In this document: piece after piece, positions 46,701 to 57,099 of the stretch
Layout: every line of letters starts with the position of its first letter
How positions within the stretch are numbered: the first letter of the stretch is position 1
Assembly (NCBI GenBank): GCA_023053545.1
Contig: JAKZAN010000001.1
Coordinates: forward strand, 124,001 to 188,000
Reading direction: 5' to 3'
Source of the DNA: Lepidurus packardi
Lineage: Eukaryota > Arthropoda > Branchiopoda > Notostraca > Triopsidae
Length of the DNA stretch: 64,000 bases
Notes under the pieces: generated by a model
Database searches by the model: none
Told to the model about the DNA's origin: nothing
Seen by the model: only the letters and a program-made list of their open reading frames with translations
Position numbers and translations under genes: made by a program

Positions 46701-47085
46701 GAGAAAGAAGAGTTTGCGAAACACTTTGCAAAAGTTCAAAGCGAGGTACAACTACAGACGAGCCAGGGGAATGAGGACAGGAAACGATTCTTACACAGCA
46801 GGTAGAACAATTTATACGAGGAAGTAGCAGGTGGAAAGAATTGGAAAGGCCGTTCACCAAATGGGAGTTTAACGAAATTTTAACAAGATTACCCAGCTCT
46901 AGCCAGGGGAGCGATTTCACTACAAAATAATCAGTAACTTATCAAACAACTTCAGAGAAGCTTTGTATAACATCTAGAACCTGATACTAAGAGTAGGCCA
47001 AGTACCCAAAGAGTGGAAAAACGCAACGGTAATTCCGATATTAAAACAAGGGAAAAGCGCAGAAAAAGTTGTATACCTGGGCAGC
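46680..47085 (+). mobile_element. LINE fragment: RT linker and first RT motif
   Basis: Plus-strand reading gives EEFAKHFAKVQSEVQLQ, then LPSSSQGSDFTT and VGQVPKEWKNATVIPILKQG, the first conserved RT block of I/Jockey LINEs. It ends at about 47085. The matching RT thumb of the same element family is at 50100-50640, so the RT centre is missing or replaced. Confidence 0.7.
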
Positions 47086-47164
47086 ACGTTAAGATCTATG
47101 CAAGATGTCTTGACAGACGAGACAACAGCCACTACAGGTTACATTGTCTTCGCTATCCAAGTAT

Positions 47165-47582
47165 GTATAGAAGTCTCTAAAATGGTTTTGTAAAGTTGTC
47201 CCTAAAGTGGGCTTGAACGTCGTCTGCTAAGTCAGCTTAAAAGTCGGCTCGGAAGTTTACTAGAATGGCCGCTTAGAAGTGGGCTTCCAAGTCGCCTAGA
47301 AAGACGTCTTGGAAGTTAGCTGGAAAGTCGACTAGACAGTAGACTTGGAAGTCGACTCAGAAGTTGGCTTAAAAGGTGACTACGAAGTCCGCTTGGAAGT
47401 TGGCTTGCAAGGCAGCTTAGAAGTCTACTTCCAAGTCTACTTGAAAGTCGTCTCAGAAGTACGCTTAAAAGGTAGCTCGTGAGTTGACTGGGTAGTGGGC
47501 TTGAAAGTCGACTCAGAAGTCGGCTTGAAAGGTAACTAGAAAGTCAGCCTGGAAGTCGGCTTGGAAGTTGGCTTGAAAGGAT
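47165..47582. repeat. Minisatellite of a 12-bp GGAAGTCGGCTT unit
   Basis: About 35 diverged copies in tandem. Read on the minus strand a unit is four codons, and the end nearest the flanking open frame (47513-47830) gives FQADFQADF-type repeats before stops intervene. No counterpart in the other duplicated blocks. Confidence 0.85.
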
Positions 47583-50099
47583 GCTTTGTAGTCTCTGAAG
47601 TTGCGAGAATTGGATAGTTTTTGAAGCCTATATAATTCATAATAGACTTTCGGCTGTTTAAAAACTGTCCAAGACGCCTTGCAAGCATATAACTTCAAAA
47701 CAAGCGTAATTAAAAAATTACCAAAGTAGAATGTAGTAGAGTGTTTCAATTTATAGACCCTTGATGATTCATTACTGTTTGTTTTAATTGGTCTGAAGCT
47801 GGAACTCCTAAAAGTCAAAACTTCAGCCATAACAATTTTTTTAAAAAAAGTTTAAACGTTCTCAAACAGACAGATGGCCACAGATTTCCAAAAGCTTACG
47901 TTTTAGAAGATATAAACAGAAAAGGTTTCGAACTTTCATTCCCAAACTTTTGTGTGGGGATCTTTGTTGTAAGTGAAAACATACGAAAGCTTTTAAAAGT
48001 CAAAGCAAACCACTGTGTTTGATTTCACCTATTTAACTTAGCAAAGCAATTCAAAGCTAGCTAAAAATAGAAAGCCAAACTTGTAACGCTTTCGTTGGTT
48101 GATTTTTCAGATTTTGATTAGTGTGGCAGTTATGGCGTATGTGGTACATCGCGCGCGTAGAGAACTCCAAATACTCATGCTGCATGAATAAGCCAAGAAC
48201 AATAACTTGTTATATTCCAAGGATGCTGAAATGGAGAAGAACAGTCACTTGAATCTGACCAGCACCTTTGTGGTTTAGAAAAGAACAACTTCAAAATACG
48301 GGGAACGATGGAAACTTACTTGTGCATATATTCTTACTTGACAAGTTTGCCCTTCTGCGTTCCAAGCCTGGGTATATGCAGCACAGAACATGAAAAAATT
48401 TGGAACGAAAGTTGAATTCAAGTAACTTACCTGTATCGGCCCCCAATAAGGCACACGACTAACGTCGCGGATACATGTCCGCTGTACTAAAGAACCGTTT
48501 CATACACAGAACCTTCTCGAGACAACGTCGTCCTGTCGTAAGTTGTTTCGACCCACGACAAATTGCCCAATGGACGTCCGCCTTCTAAGGGCGTCGTGGA
48601 ATCTATTGCATGGCAGACGCAGGAAGCTCTGGAACAGTTATATGCATAAAGTTTGGAAAAGCTAGAAGCGCAGTCATTTCTGATAGCAATGTTCTTACTT
48701 GTTTTTCGGAGAAAGGTTCTACCCACTGAGCTCCAGAAACGGTTGACCCACTACAGGTTCGAGTCACCGGATTGCTGCTTTCATCAAGGCAAATCTAGGC
48801 AGGTGTGACGTCAAGCTTGGTTGGACTCTTTGACCAAGTCCCCCAGCCCAGAAGTACGACGCACTCCTTTGCAGGGAACACCGATCCGCTGCGAAGAATT
48901 GTGCCCCACTCAAAGTGCCGTCTCTAGTACGGTTTACGAAGAAACTGATAGCTTCCAGTGTGTTCCTTTTAAAGGCGACTGCTTAGTGGAACTGCCACTC
49001 AGGAGGGCGTTGAGTGACTCGATCTCCGTCTCGTAGCAAGTCATACTTTCCAGGTCTCTGCCCTTGAAAGTTTCACTTAACATGGAGACAGTGATAAGCA
49101 AATCAGAACCATTCTGTTCATACGAAATGTCTTTGCCCACAAGGTAAACGCTCGAAGCAGGGACAAGTCTTAGGTCGAAGGTTCTCGGGTCGTTGTTCAT
49201 CTCCATTACGAGCTATAACTAGAAAAGGCCTAAATTCAATTTTCTACATCTATCTTTAGTAAGAAAATACCTTTCTTAGCGGCTGATCGTTTATTTATGG
49301 TTGATTATTGATTTATGGAATTGGTAGCAATCCAGTATTCGTTTTCAAAGGAGGTAAAATGAACAGGAAAATGGTCAGGGTCTTTTCCACAAAGTAGAAA
49401 CACGAAATACTGATCAGAAAACACCCCCCATTACCTAAAGCTGGGTTTCCAAGGAATCTAGATAACAAGTCCTTGGTATCCGCTTGTATTGCCTATGTGG
49501 GCATCAGGGCGATGAGTACGGAACCGATGAACTAAACTGGCGAAAGTATCTTGAAACTGGTGCATCTCATTGATCTTGCCATATTTCTTCATACAAAGTT
49601 TGTTAACGATTCTTTAAACGGTGGCAAATGTGAGGTTATTTTCTATAAGACGGCACAAAAAACGAAAATCGGATTTTTACCATCCACCAATTATCAATGA
49701 CTCTTGTCTTGTCATACACTTACTTTTTAAGAAAAAGCAGACAAAAAGATGGATTTTAGAATTCAAATCTCTTTCAAATTGCCTACGATTAACTAGAATT
49801 GAATTACAGCTGGAAAAAGGAGCCAGGAAAGATACTAGCGCCATCTCTTTTCAGGCCATAAAACTAGATTGTGTTATGGTCTGTCTTTTGGAAACAATTG
49901 TACAATTGAAGTATCTTTTGAAAATGTAACGTTTAATAAAATTAATTCAGCGGTTTTATCACTCCAATTGACTGACTATAACCCTAAACATGTTCAATAA
50001 CCTGTTCGGAAATTGCACGCAACTTTTTGAAATTCAATTTTTACTTTCTTTTTTTACTGTGCATCGAATTCTGCATTTGTCGGTGGCGAAAGTTGTGAA
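47583..50099. other. Copy-C-specific stretch, mostly non-coding
   Basis: Two weak signals. On the plus strand an AG at about 48110 is followed by a 26-residue frame with a hydrophobic helix (ILISVAVMAYVVHRARRELQ) and a stop near 48190, like a terminal exon. On the minus strand 48934-49206 is a 90-codon frame. Otherwise the region is AT-rich and shows no similarity to the rest of the window. Confidence 0.35.
48934..49206 (-). CDS. Hypothetical small protein
   Basis: A 90-residue frame begins MEMNNDPRTFDLRLVPASSV with balanced composition (NGSDLLITVSMLSETF, YETEIESLNALLSG). I do not recognise it. It has no second copy in the window to test conservation, and the opposite strand is also open over part of it, so it may be chance. 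Confidence 0.25.
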   Translation of the reverse strand: MEMNNDPRTFDLRLVPASSVYLVGKDISYEQNGSDLLITVSMLSETFKGRDLESMTCYETEIESLNALLSGSSTKQSPLKGTHWKLSVSS

Positions 50100-50640
50100 A
50101 AGTTTAGGGGATCACTTTCGACAAGGAACTACTATTTAAACAGCACATGGAAAAGATGAGAGAAAGGGGAATGAAAGCTACCTTAATACTTCAAAAATTG
50201 GCAGGGACAAGCTGGGGAGCAAATATAAAAACAATGCTTTATAAGGGACTAGTAAGCGCAAAATTAGAATATGCGGCACTAGTTTTAAAGACGCCAATGA
50301 GATCACGTTAAAACGCATAGAAATCATACTTAACAGAGCACTAGGAATAATTCTCGGGGCAATGAAAACCATGCCCATATCTTTGTTACTGTGCTCAACA
50401 GGACTAACACCACTCCGAGATTGGTGGGAAGAACGAGTTTTAGAGTCCTCGGTCACAGGGGAAAAAGAATATATGCACAAATGAGTACATTTGTGTAGAA
50501 GCCTACCAACTCCCGGAAAGAGAAGCAGGAAATATCTATGAGAAAACAATCGGCCCATGGGATTTTGATGTAACAGGTCTAACTTCCGGCGAAGACATCT
50601 ATAACCTGTTCAGGGGATATGTGAGGACTGCTTTGTATTG
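50100..50640 (+). mobile_element. LINE fragment: RT thumb and C-terminal region
   Basis: Reads ITFDKELLFKQHMEKMRERG, LAGTSWGANIKTMLYKGLVS, AKLEYAALVLKTP, then after a one-base shift LNRALGIILGAMKTMPISLL and LTPLRDWWEERVLESS, then YQLPEREAGNIYEKTIGPW. Same element as 8920-9400. 50640-50975 repeats 9390-9720 and has no clear coding. Confidence 0.75.
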
Positions 50641-51221
50641 AAAGGAGAGCTATTCCTGTAAGTCTTTCCTCCCCAGTGGAGTTTCTTAGCCAAGTTTTAA
50701 GTCTTCTTAGACTAGAAACACTCCTTTAAGCGGTAGCGCTGCCATGTGGCCATAACGTAAGTACGACATCAAATGAGGATAAAAATGAAAATATAAAAAC
50801 CCTTCAATGAGTCCTGTAAGGTAATGTAAACCTGCAGTGAGCATCGAAATGCTGCTTGTAAGCGGTTCCGAGAGTGAAATTCCGTTTACATATGCTATAA
50901 TTACAAACGAAATGGCTGAAATTAGCAGAGCGATACTAACATTCGATACTAGCAGTACTTAGTAAGACTGTAGTGGACGGGTTAACTATACAGCTTTCTT
51001 ATTCGCAAAATAAACTAAGAAGGAAGATTTTTGCCTCGAGGGAATTGAGACCATAGAAAACCGTTGGAACGTACTAGAATGCTTTGGCGTTGTATTAATG
51101 AAAAAAGTAGAATGGGGTACTTAAAGGGCGGAATTTGGCATACATCAACTAGGATATACTTCTGTAGATTAATAGCTTTCGAAATTGCTACTGGATCTTT
51201 CAACAGAATTAAATACGCAAT

Positions 51222-54200
51222 TTACACCGGGAACCAAAACTCGTACACCTCATGTTTTACGTACCTAAGGCGGTATTCTAGTTTTCGTTCTCTGAACACA
51301 TGCATAGCATCACATGCATTCTCCTTATATAAGTCATGCAGCGTTAACGAAGTATTAGATTCATTGTCGTTTGTTTTTCCTGGCCATTTTTCAGCCTTGT
51401 CTGCAATAGCATGGAATATACCATTTGTTTCATGGTTCCGAAAGTCACAAGATAAAGTTAGAAGCATAGGAACACTTAAAACTATTTTCAACAAAGCCAA
51501 GACAATATTACTGCTTTTCAAAGCTTCCTCATCACTGGCGGATAATGGAGTTGAAGGACCAGGACCTATGGAGATCTTTGGTAAATCAGATGAACCAATT
51601 CCCAGGTTGACTCTCTTCATCCTCGGACAGCGTTCAAGGGCTTCTCGGATCGGATGCAGCATCAGAACTTCGCTATTTTGCCAAAAGGTGCTTAATAATG
51701 ACAACTCTTCAATACTTTCTCCACTACTTCCGGTTAAGGCCTCCAACAACTGGATGGCATAGAACTCCTTCTTTGGAGTCTTTCCATTGATTCCGCCGAT
51801 GGAAAGGGTCCGCAGATTAGGTGCAGTTAGGTTCAACCAACTAAACAATTCGATTGGAAAAGCGCATAAAGCGATGGTCAATTCCTCCAGGTTTAGTGCC
51901 AGATTTCTCCAAGCAAGGAGGAGCTCTTGGTTCTCATCAGCTGACGGAAGCAATCCATCAAGCTCCAATGAAATTTCAAGAAGATGAAGCCTTTTCAGAC
52001 AGCATTTTTCCTTTACCGCGTATTTGCTGATTGCAGTAACCTGTAATACGAGTAAAACGGAATTTCTTCGTATAAACAAGGGTGAATTGTGATTGAATTA
52101 TGCATGAAATGGGTGATGGCGCGAATATGAAAAGTTTTTGGGAAGTGCAGTTGTACAATTGTCTCACTCACGTCAAATTGGAAACTCATGTCTGAAAGCT
52201 TTAGCGTTTCAAGTTTACTGGCGAGCATCACTAGGTCTTCAAGCAGTAGGCCTTTAGTTAAGTTGAGGTACAGCGAAGTGAGACTGCACCCAGGCTCCGA
52301 AAGTCGTTTTAATATTGGGTTCAACACACCATAACTAGAAAAACCTCGTTAGTTAATAGTTCTGATTACGTGGCTATTGTCTTTATACTTCATGCCCAGG
52401 TGTTGCAAGTGAGACAACCACTTCTCAGCCAAGACTTCCGATAGTAGTGATGCATCATCCCCTGCAATAAGAATTCAAAGAGTAAGTTGGAGTGTGTTGC
52501 TGCATCATCTTGGAGACGTCCACATGACATGACATCAACGTCTGCGATCCAAGAATTACAGCGCTCCCTCGTACTTACCATAATGGTAGAACTCGAAACG
52601 CTTGAGACGGCAAGTTTCAGGAACCTCTTGCATGGCCTCGGTCACCGCCGGTATTAAAAATTCTAAGTATTAAAAATAGCCAAAACAGCATTTACAATCC
52701 AGATAGTTCATTTAACATACCTTTAAAAGTTGATTTGAAACTCAATTGAACAGGACAGGAAGCAGATTTAAGAAGCTCCTTAAGACTGCGAGCTATTTCT
52801 TGTCGGGTTCGGTCGCCAATTATCTCGTAGCTTCCATCCCATTCCAATTTATGAAGAACAACACCGGACTTGGACAAAGTCTGCAACACAACTGAAAAAT
52901 TGTGTGCCTTAAAACCCCCTCCCAAAAAAATGGAAATGGGGCAATCCTTTGGTAATGCAAAGAGTGCGTTTGTTCTTCCAGTGTTCTTCTTGCCGAACTC
53001 TTCAACCAGTTGAAGCAGAGTTAGGCTACGCTCAACTGAGCTAACTCTGAGATATCCCCCTTTCGTATTTTCGAGGACCAGCTTGTTCGGCAGAGCATCA
53101 TTAAATTCGGACCAGGTTCTAGCGGCACCATTTTGGGTGAAATAATTTTCCATAAAGTATCTAAGACAGTCGTAAGGAAACTTAATGTCACGGAAAGCGT
53201 GGACTAAACGCCTCAACTGTCCCATTTCTATCATCGAAACCGCAACTTCATCGAAGCTGGCCTCTAGCCGATACAGGTCAAGTAAGTTCTGTTCCATAAG
53301 ATTCCGGTCGGGTTCGCTACCAAGATAGTAGGCGGCTAGAAATTCTGCCGTGGTTCGGTGAGGAACTTGGTAATGAGGAATCTTCTCTTTGGTGTCTTGG
53401 ATCAGAACCCCCGCCGCGATTAGTTGAGTAACTTTGACGTCGGTAGTTTCAGCCTTTGATTTGTTTCCCGTTATGTCAAACAAGGTGAAGCTCATGCTGT
53501 TAGTTTTCAGACCGTCGATGCAAAGACGACCAAACTCTTGGAGGTAGCTTTCATGACCTTCGCTGATCCGACTGTCGAGGACACTCAAGTTCCAGAATTC
53601 TCCAGTTTGCTTCCTGGCTGCGCGGTAGAGGTTCCGGTTGATCATGGCAAAGTAAAGACCCGAAACAGTTGAAGGTAGTTTCCCATTCGGGCACTCGCTG
53701 ACTAAGCAGCACATCATGACGCAAAGCAGTGGACATTGAGCTAGTTCCTTGTAAGGACTCTCGGCTAGTACCTTCCACACGAATTGCTCGAATTGCTCCA
53801 GACTGAGTCGTTGAGCTTCAGGCTCTAGTTCGTAAATTTCTTCAACATTTTTAAAATCATCGATACTAGGTAGGATCGAGTCATGCAGTTCGCTATCGGA
53901 ATCCGACACTCCGAGCGGTCTATCGAAACAATTTATCACATCGGCTTTGGTTAAGTGACCTGCCTTGATGAAGAACTTGCCAACTGCCTCTGCCACTTGT
54001 CTTTGTCCAAAGCCTTCAACTGTTACAAGCTGGGCATTACCTTTGACATCATCGGGCACATGTCTGCATCTCGATGTGAGCACCACATGGCACTGCATCA
54101 TGTCTTCTTTCTTCATAATCCGATCTACCTCTTCCTTGGTCCTAGCATTGGCCTCATCGTACCCGTCAAGCAGAATCAGGACCTTTTCTGCTTCACTCTC

Positions 54201-54968
54201 TAATACATCTTCTAGTACCCATGTTTTTTTACCTTTCAGTTTCATCTTCTTTTTGTAGACTTTTTCCATGTAACTCAAGATGTTTCCCTGGTTGAAATTT
54301 AGGAACAAATAGAGCCTTGATGATCCATGTTTAAGTAGACTTACATCTTCACCAACGGAGCCCAGTTTTACTATAAGCAGTAGACTAAAAGGACTGGTGT
54401 ACTTGGTATGATCGTTTGAGTCGCTTTTAGACCAATCAGAAGCGATCTTAAGCATCAAGGTTGACTTTCCATAGCCGGCGTCTCCTTCGATCAGAATGCG
54501 GTAACTACCCCCTTTCCGAAAATGTTTCTGAAATGGCCATCGATTGCGCTAGATGAGTCTTAAGAGAATTAAGGTTTAAGAGTTGCACTTACCTGACATC
54601 GTTCGAAAAGTTCTTCCACACCGAACTTTGCCGTCGCTAAGTTTTGTAAGGCTAGCTCCGTATAGACTTCGTCGATGTCCCAAGTGTGCTGGGGGTACCA
54701 TGGCAGTGGAGAAGCTTTGCACAAGGCAGTCGAATAGTACTCTTTCAAGCCTTCGCACTAGAAAAGCAAACGCATACAATTTTTGACATTGCTACTATCA
54801 ATGAATTCGAGACTTTACTTCTAACTTATCGATGTCCACTGGTTGGTTTCCAACGTTATTGAAACTACCCACGGAGACATTCTTACAATTATTGATGTTC
54901 GCTATACCAATGCTATTATTGCTATGTTGGGAACCTATAATGAGACATCGGTATTTAATTTTAACCCC
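51222..54968 (-). CDS. NACHT-LRR receptor, copy C (mosaic; start uncertain)
   Basis: Spliced model, minus strand: (54819-54968), 54593-54757, 52721-54527, 52579-52662, 52389-52461, 52172-52334, 51222-52040. Without the first block the length is 3111 nt (1036 residues), all one frame. Domains as in A and B: EYYSTALCKASPLPWYP, NACHT with GDAGYGKST and LILLDGYDE, winged helix, LRRs. The first block joins in frame, has a proper GT donor and encodes NVSVGSFNNVGNQPVD with a RHIM-like VSVGSFNNV, but it has no ATG: where B has GACATGGAT, C has GACATCGAT, and a TGA lies just upstream (54969-54971). C may start within exon 2, use an unseen exon, or be impaired. Its NACHT start resembles B while 53030-53745 matches A. 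Confidence 0.8.
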
Positions 54969-55110
54969 TCATACCCCTTAAACCTTGTAAAGTATGGTTG
55001 CCTACTTCCAGCTTCCGAGCTTGTCTTTCCTAAGATGTTGCCCATAGTGCCAGTATTTTCCTCAACTTATCCACGATGTCACTTCACCAAGTTGACTTTT
55101 TTCTAAGGGA
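54969..55110 (-). pseudogene. Decayed upstream part of NLR C exon 1
   Basis: The minus strand still shows ARKLEVGNHTLQGLRG, matching the 100-residue orphan exon at 56717-57016, but with several stops (for example TAG after WATS, and a frameshift before KYRCLIIGSQ). So the long form of this exon is lost in copy C. Confidence 0.6.
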
Positions 55111-56100
55111 AATCTCTTTGTTTTAAACATGGATTCACGTAAACAAGATAACTATCTGAAGCACTTTCTGCCACGCCCTTTGTAGTTTACATTAAAAGCA
55201 GCAAACTGCGAACGTCAGACGACAATAAAGATAAAGACGACAGGCGAAGTGGCACTGCATCGTCGTCTGCTGCATTCACGACAGGTGTCGCTGCCTATTC
55301 AACTCCGGCTGACTTTGGTCCGAACACGAATTGACACTATTATTTGGAGATGGGCGTGCTTAGGAAAGTGCATGTTAAAGAAAGGGGACGGAATTTAGAC
55401 CGTCACCGAACATTTCAATAATACCGACTAGTCCTGTAACGCTATATATACCCCAATCACTTACCAAAACTTGACTAAAATAAAGCCTGTAATAAACTGT
55501 GCTTTTTTATTAAACATAGTATTTCCGCTTTGCTTGCACGGGATAATTTCAAGCCAAAAGAAATGTCATACGAAGATTGGTACACGTTCTTTTTAAACAA
55601 CTTAATGTTCCCTTTCAATCATAGACATAATTTATATGGATGACACAATCCATTTCAAGGTTATTATTAAGATTATATGTGCTGAGTCAATATACAGATA
55701 TTATGATAAAATATCTTGTTTGAAGTACGCTTATATTACTATACATACCATAATTTAAGAACTTAATATTATTCACACAAAAGAGCGAAGTATGATTTTC
55801 ACAAAAAGCAAGATAACATCAAGACCTGTAATAATTAATCGGACTTTTTTATTTCACACTCCTTGGGTCATTTATTTTCCATGGTCTTGCTGGATTTATT
55901 ACTATTTATTACTGCTGGATCTTTACTAAAAAGCGGACGTATTTCACTGGTCTTTGGTTTCGGGTTGTTGGTGGCAGCAACGTCAGTCCCACTTGTTCCT
56001 TCGTTGGCTATGAAGAAAACAATCCCGTAACTATATATAGAGCTACTATTACGCAGGTTAAATTCTCTTACCAGCGAAAGGATACCGAAATTCCGATTCC

Positions 56101-56590
56101 TGCTTCACTAAATTGATCACTTCAGCTTGTGTCCGCCCAGACAAAGGATCCATTTTTTCTTGAATCGAGGATCAAGCACGGTTCCTGAAACATAATCCAC
56201 ATCTGTCAAAAACAATCTCCATAGACTATTTTAATTAAATGATCTTACGTAAAAGGTATCGTTATAACGATACCTTTTACGTAAGATCATTTAATTAAAA
56301 GTCCTTATAAGGACATATCCCAAACGTCGCTTTAAGGATTCGTGAAATACTTGAGCCGTTTGACGGCAATAAAGTACCAACGTGCTGTCGGGGTTCACAG
56401 ATGTATCCGAGGATGTTCTGTTAACCATATCCAAATACGCTGGTATGACTAGTCCAAGGGTTTCCGAATCCTTTTGAAAAGCATCGGTGGCAAGTTTAAA
56501 AGGTCCAAGCAGAACTACAAGTTCTTTAAGCATCTTGCAATGTAATGCTGCAAGTTGTCCGAGTTTCTTGCACGCATTCAGCTTGTTGTG
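56101..56590 (-). pseudogene. hAT transposase fragment interrupted by a palindrome
   Basis: Read leftward on the minus strand: CKMLKELVVLLGPFKLATDA, KDSETLGLVIPAYLDMVN, HESLKRRLGYVL (56300-56560), then the palindrome (56229-56300), then LFLTDVDYVSGTVLDPRFKK (56130-56215). LGPFKxAT, LxLVIPxYL and LDPRFK are typical of hAT superfamily transposases. Stops inside the palindrome and after the last block make it non-functional. Confidence 0.75.
56229..56300. repeat. 72-nt perfect palindrome
   Basis: Two 36-nt arms, centred between 56264 and 56265, match without a mismatch and with no spacer. The arms start TTTTAATTAAATGATCTTAC and meet at CGTTATAACG. It interrupts the hAT frame and is absent from modules Z of A and B because the surrounding segment is deleted there. 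It could form a long hairpin or cruciform. Confidence 0.95.
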
Positions 56591-56716
56591 GGTCTAAGGG
56601 TCTATCGGGTCTCTGATCGGGTTAACAGACGTGCACTTTGATCGGGTCTCTAATTCTCGGGTCTTCAATGATCGGGTCTTCAATGAATCGGGTCTTCAAT
56701 GAATTCGAAACTTTAC

Positions 56717-57016
56717 ATCCAACGCATCAAAGTCAACCGGTCGTGATTGTTTCCGCGAAGAGCTTCCTTGTCCTTCTATATTTACGTTGCCACCCACGGA
56801 AACACCGTCAGCACCATGGACGTTAAATGGACCATTGAATATATTAGTAATGTTTTGGGAAGCTAAAATGAGACATGGGTCTTTAATACCTGCACTCTTT
56901 AAACCTTGTAACGTATAGTTGCCTACTTCCAGCTTCCGAGCTTTTCTTATCCGAGTCCATCGTGCCAGTATTTTTCTTCGTCTTATCCACGATGGAACTT
57001 CAGCGGTTGAATTTTC
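56717..57016 (-). pseudogene. Orphan NLR first exon with RHIM-like motif
   Basis: An AG acceptor at 57017-57018 and a GT donor (gtaaag) after 56717 bound exactly 100 open codons. Sequence features: a basic start (WIRRRKILARWTRIRKARK), KLEVGNYTLQGLKSAGI, NGPFNVHGADGVSVGGNVNI with a RHIM-like VSVGGNVNI, and the end PVDFDALD that matches PVDMDKLE at the end of exon 1 in NLR B. The expected next exon is missing: to the left the sequence runs into the GATCGGGTCTCT array and module Z. It shows what a full-length first exon of this family looks like. Confidence 0.7.
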
Positions 57017-57099
57017 CTACTAGAAATGTTTTGTTTGTTGAAAAACATGAATTCCCAACACATAAAGAAAGCAGCAAACCACGCAAATCGGATTTGAGC

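Larger units (their letters stand above)
55230..56640. repeat. Module Z, copy C, with the longest hAT remnant
   Basis: Matches 14000-15060 and 34885-35935 except that 56101-56474 is present only here. The block ends in the GATCGGGTCTCT motif array (56590-56705), after which the homology to A and B stops. Confidence 0.6.

Noticed and set aside
48821..49036. 71-codon plus-strand frame
   Set aside because: It overlaps the minus-strand 90-codon frame and has no splice or conservation support; neither is strong, and only the longer one was listed.
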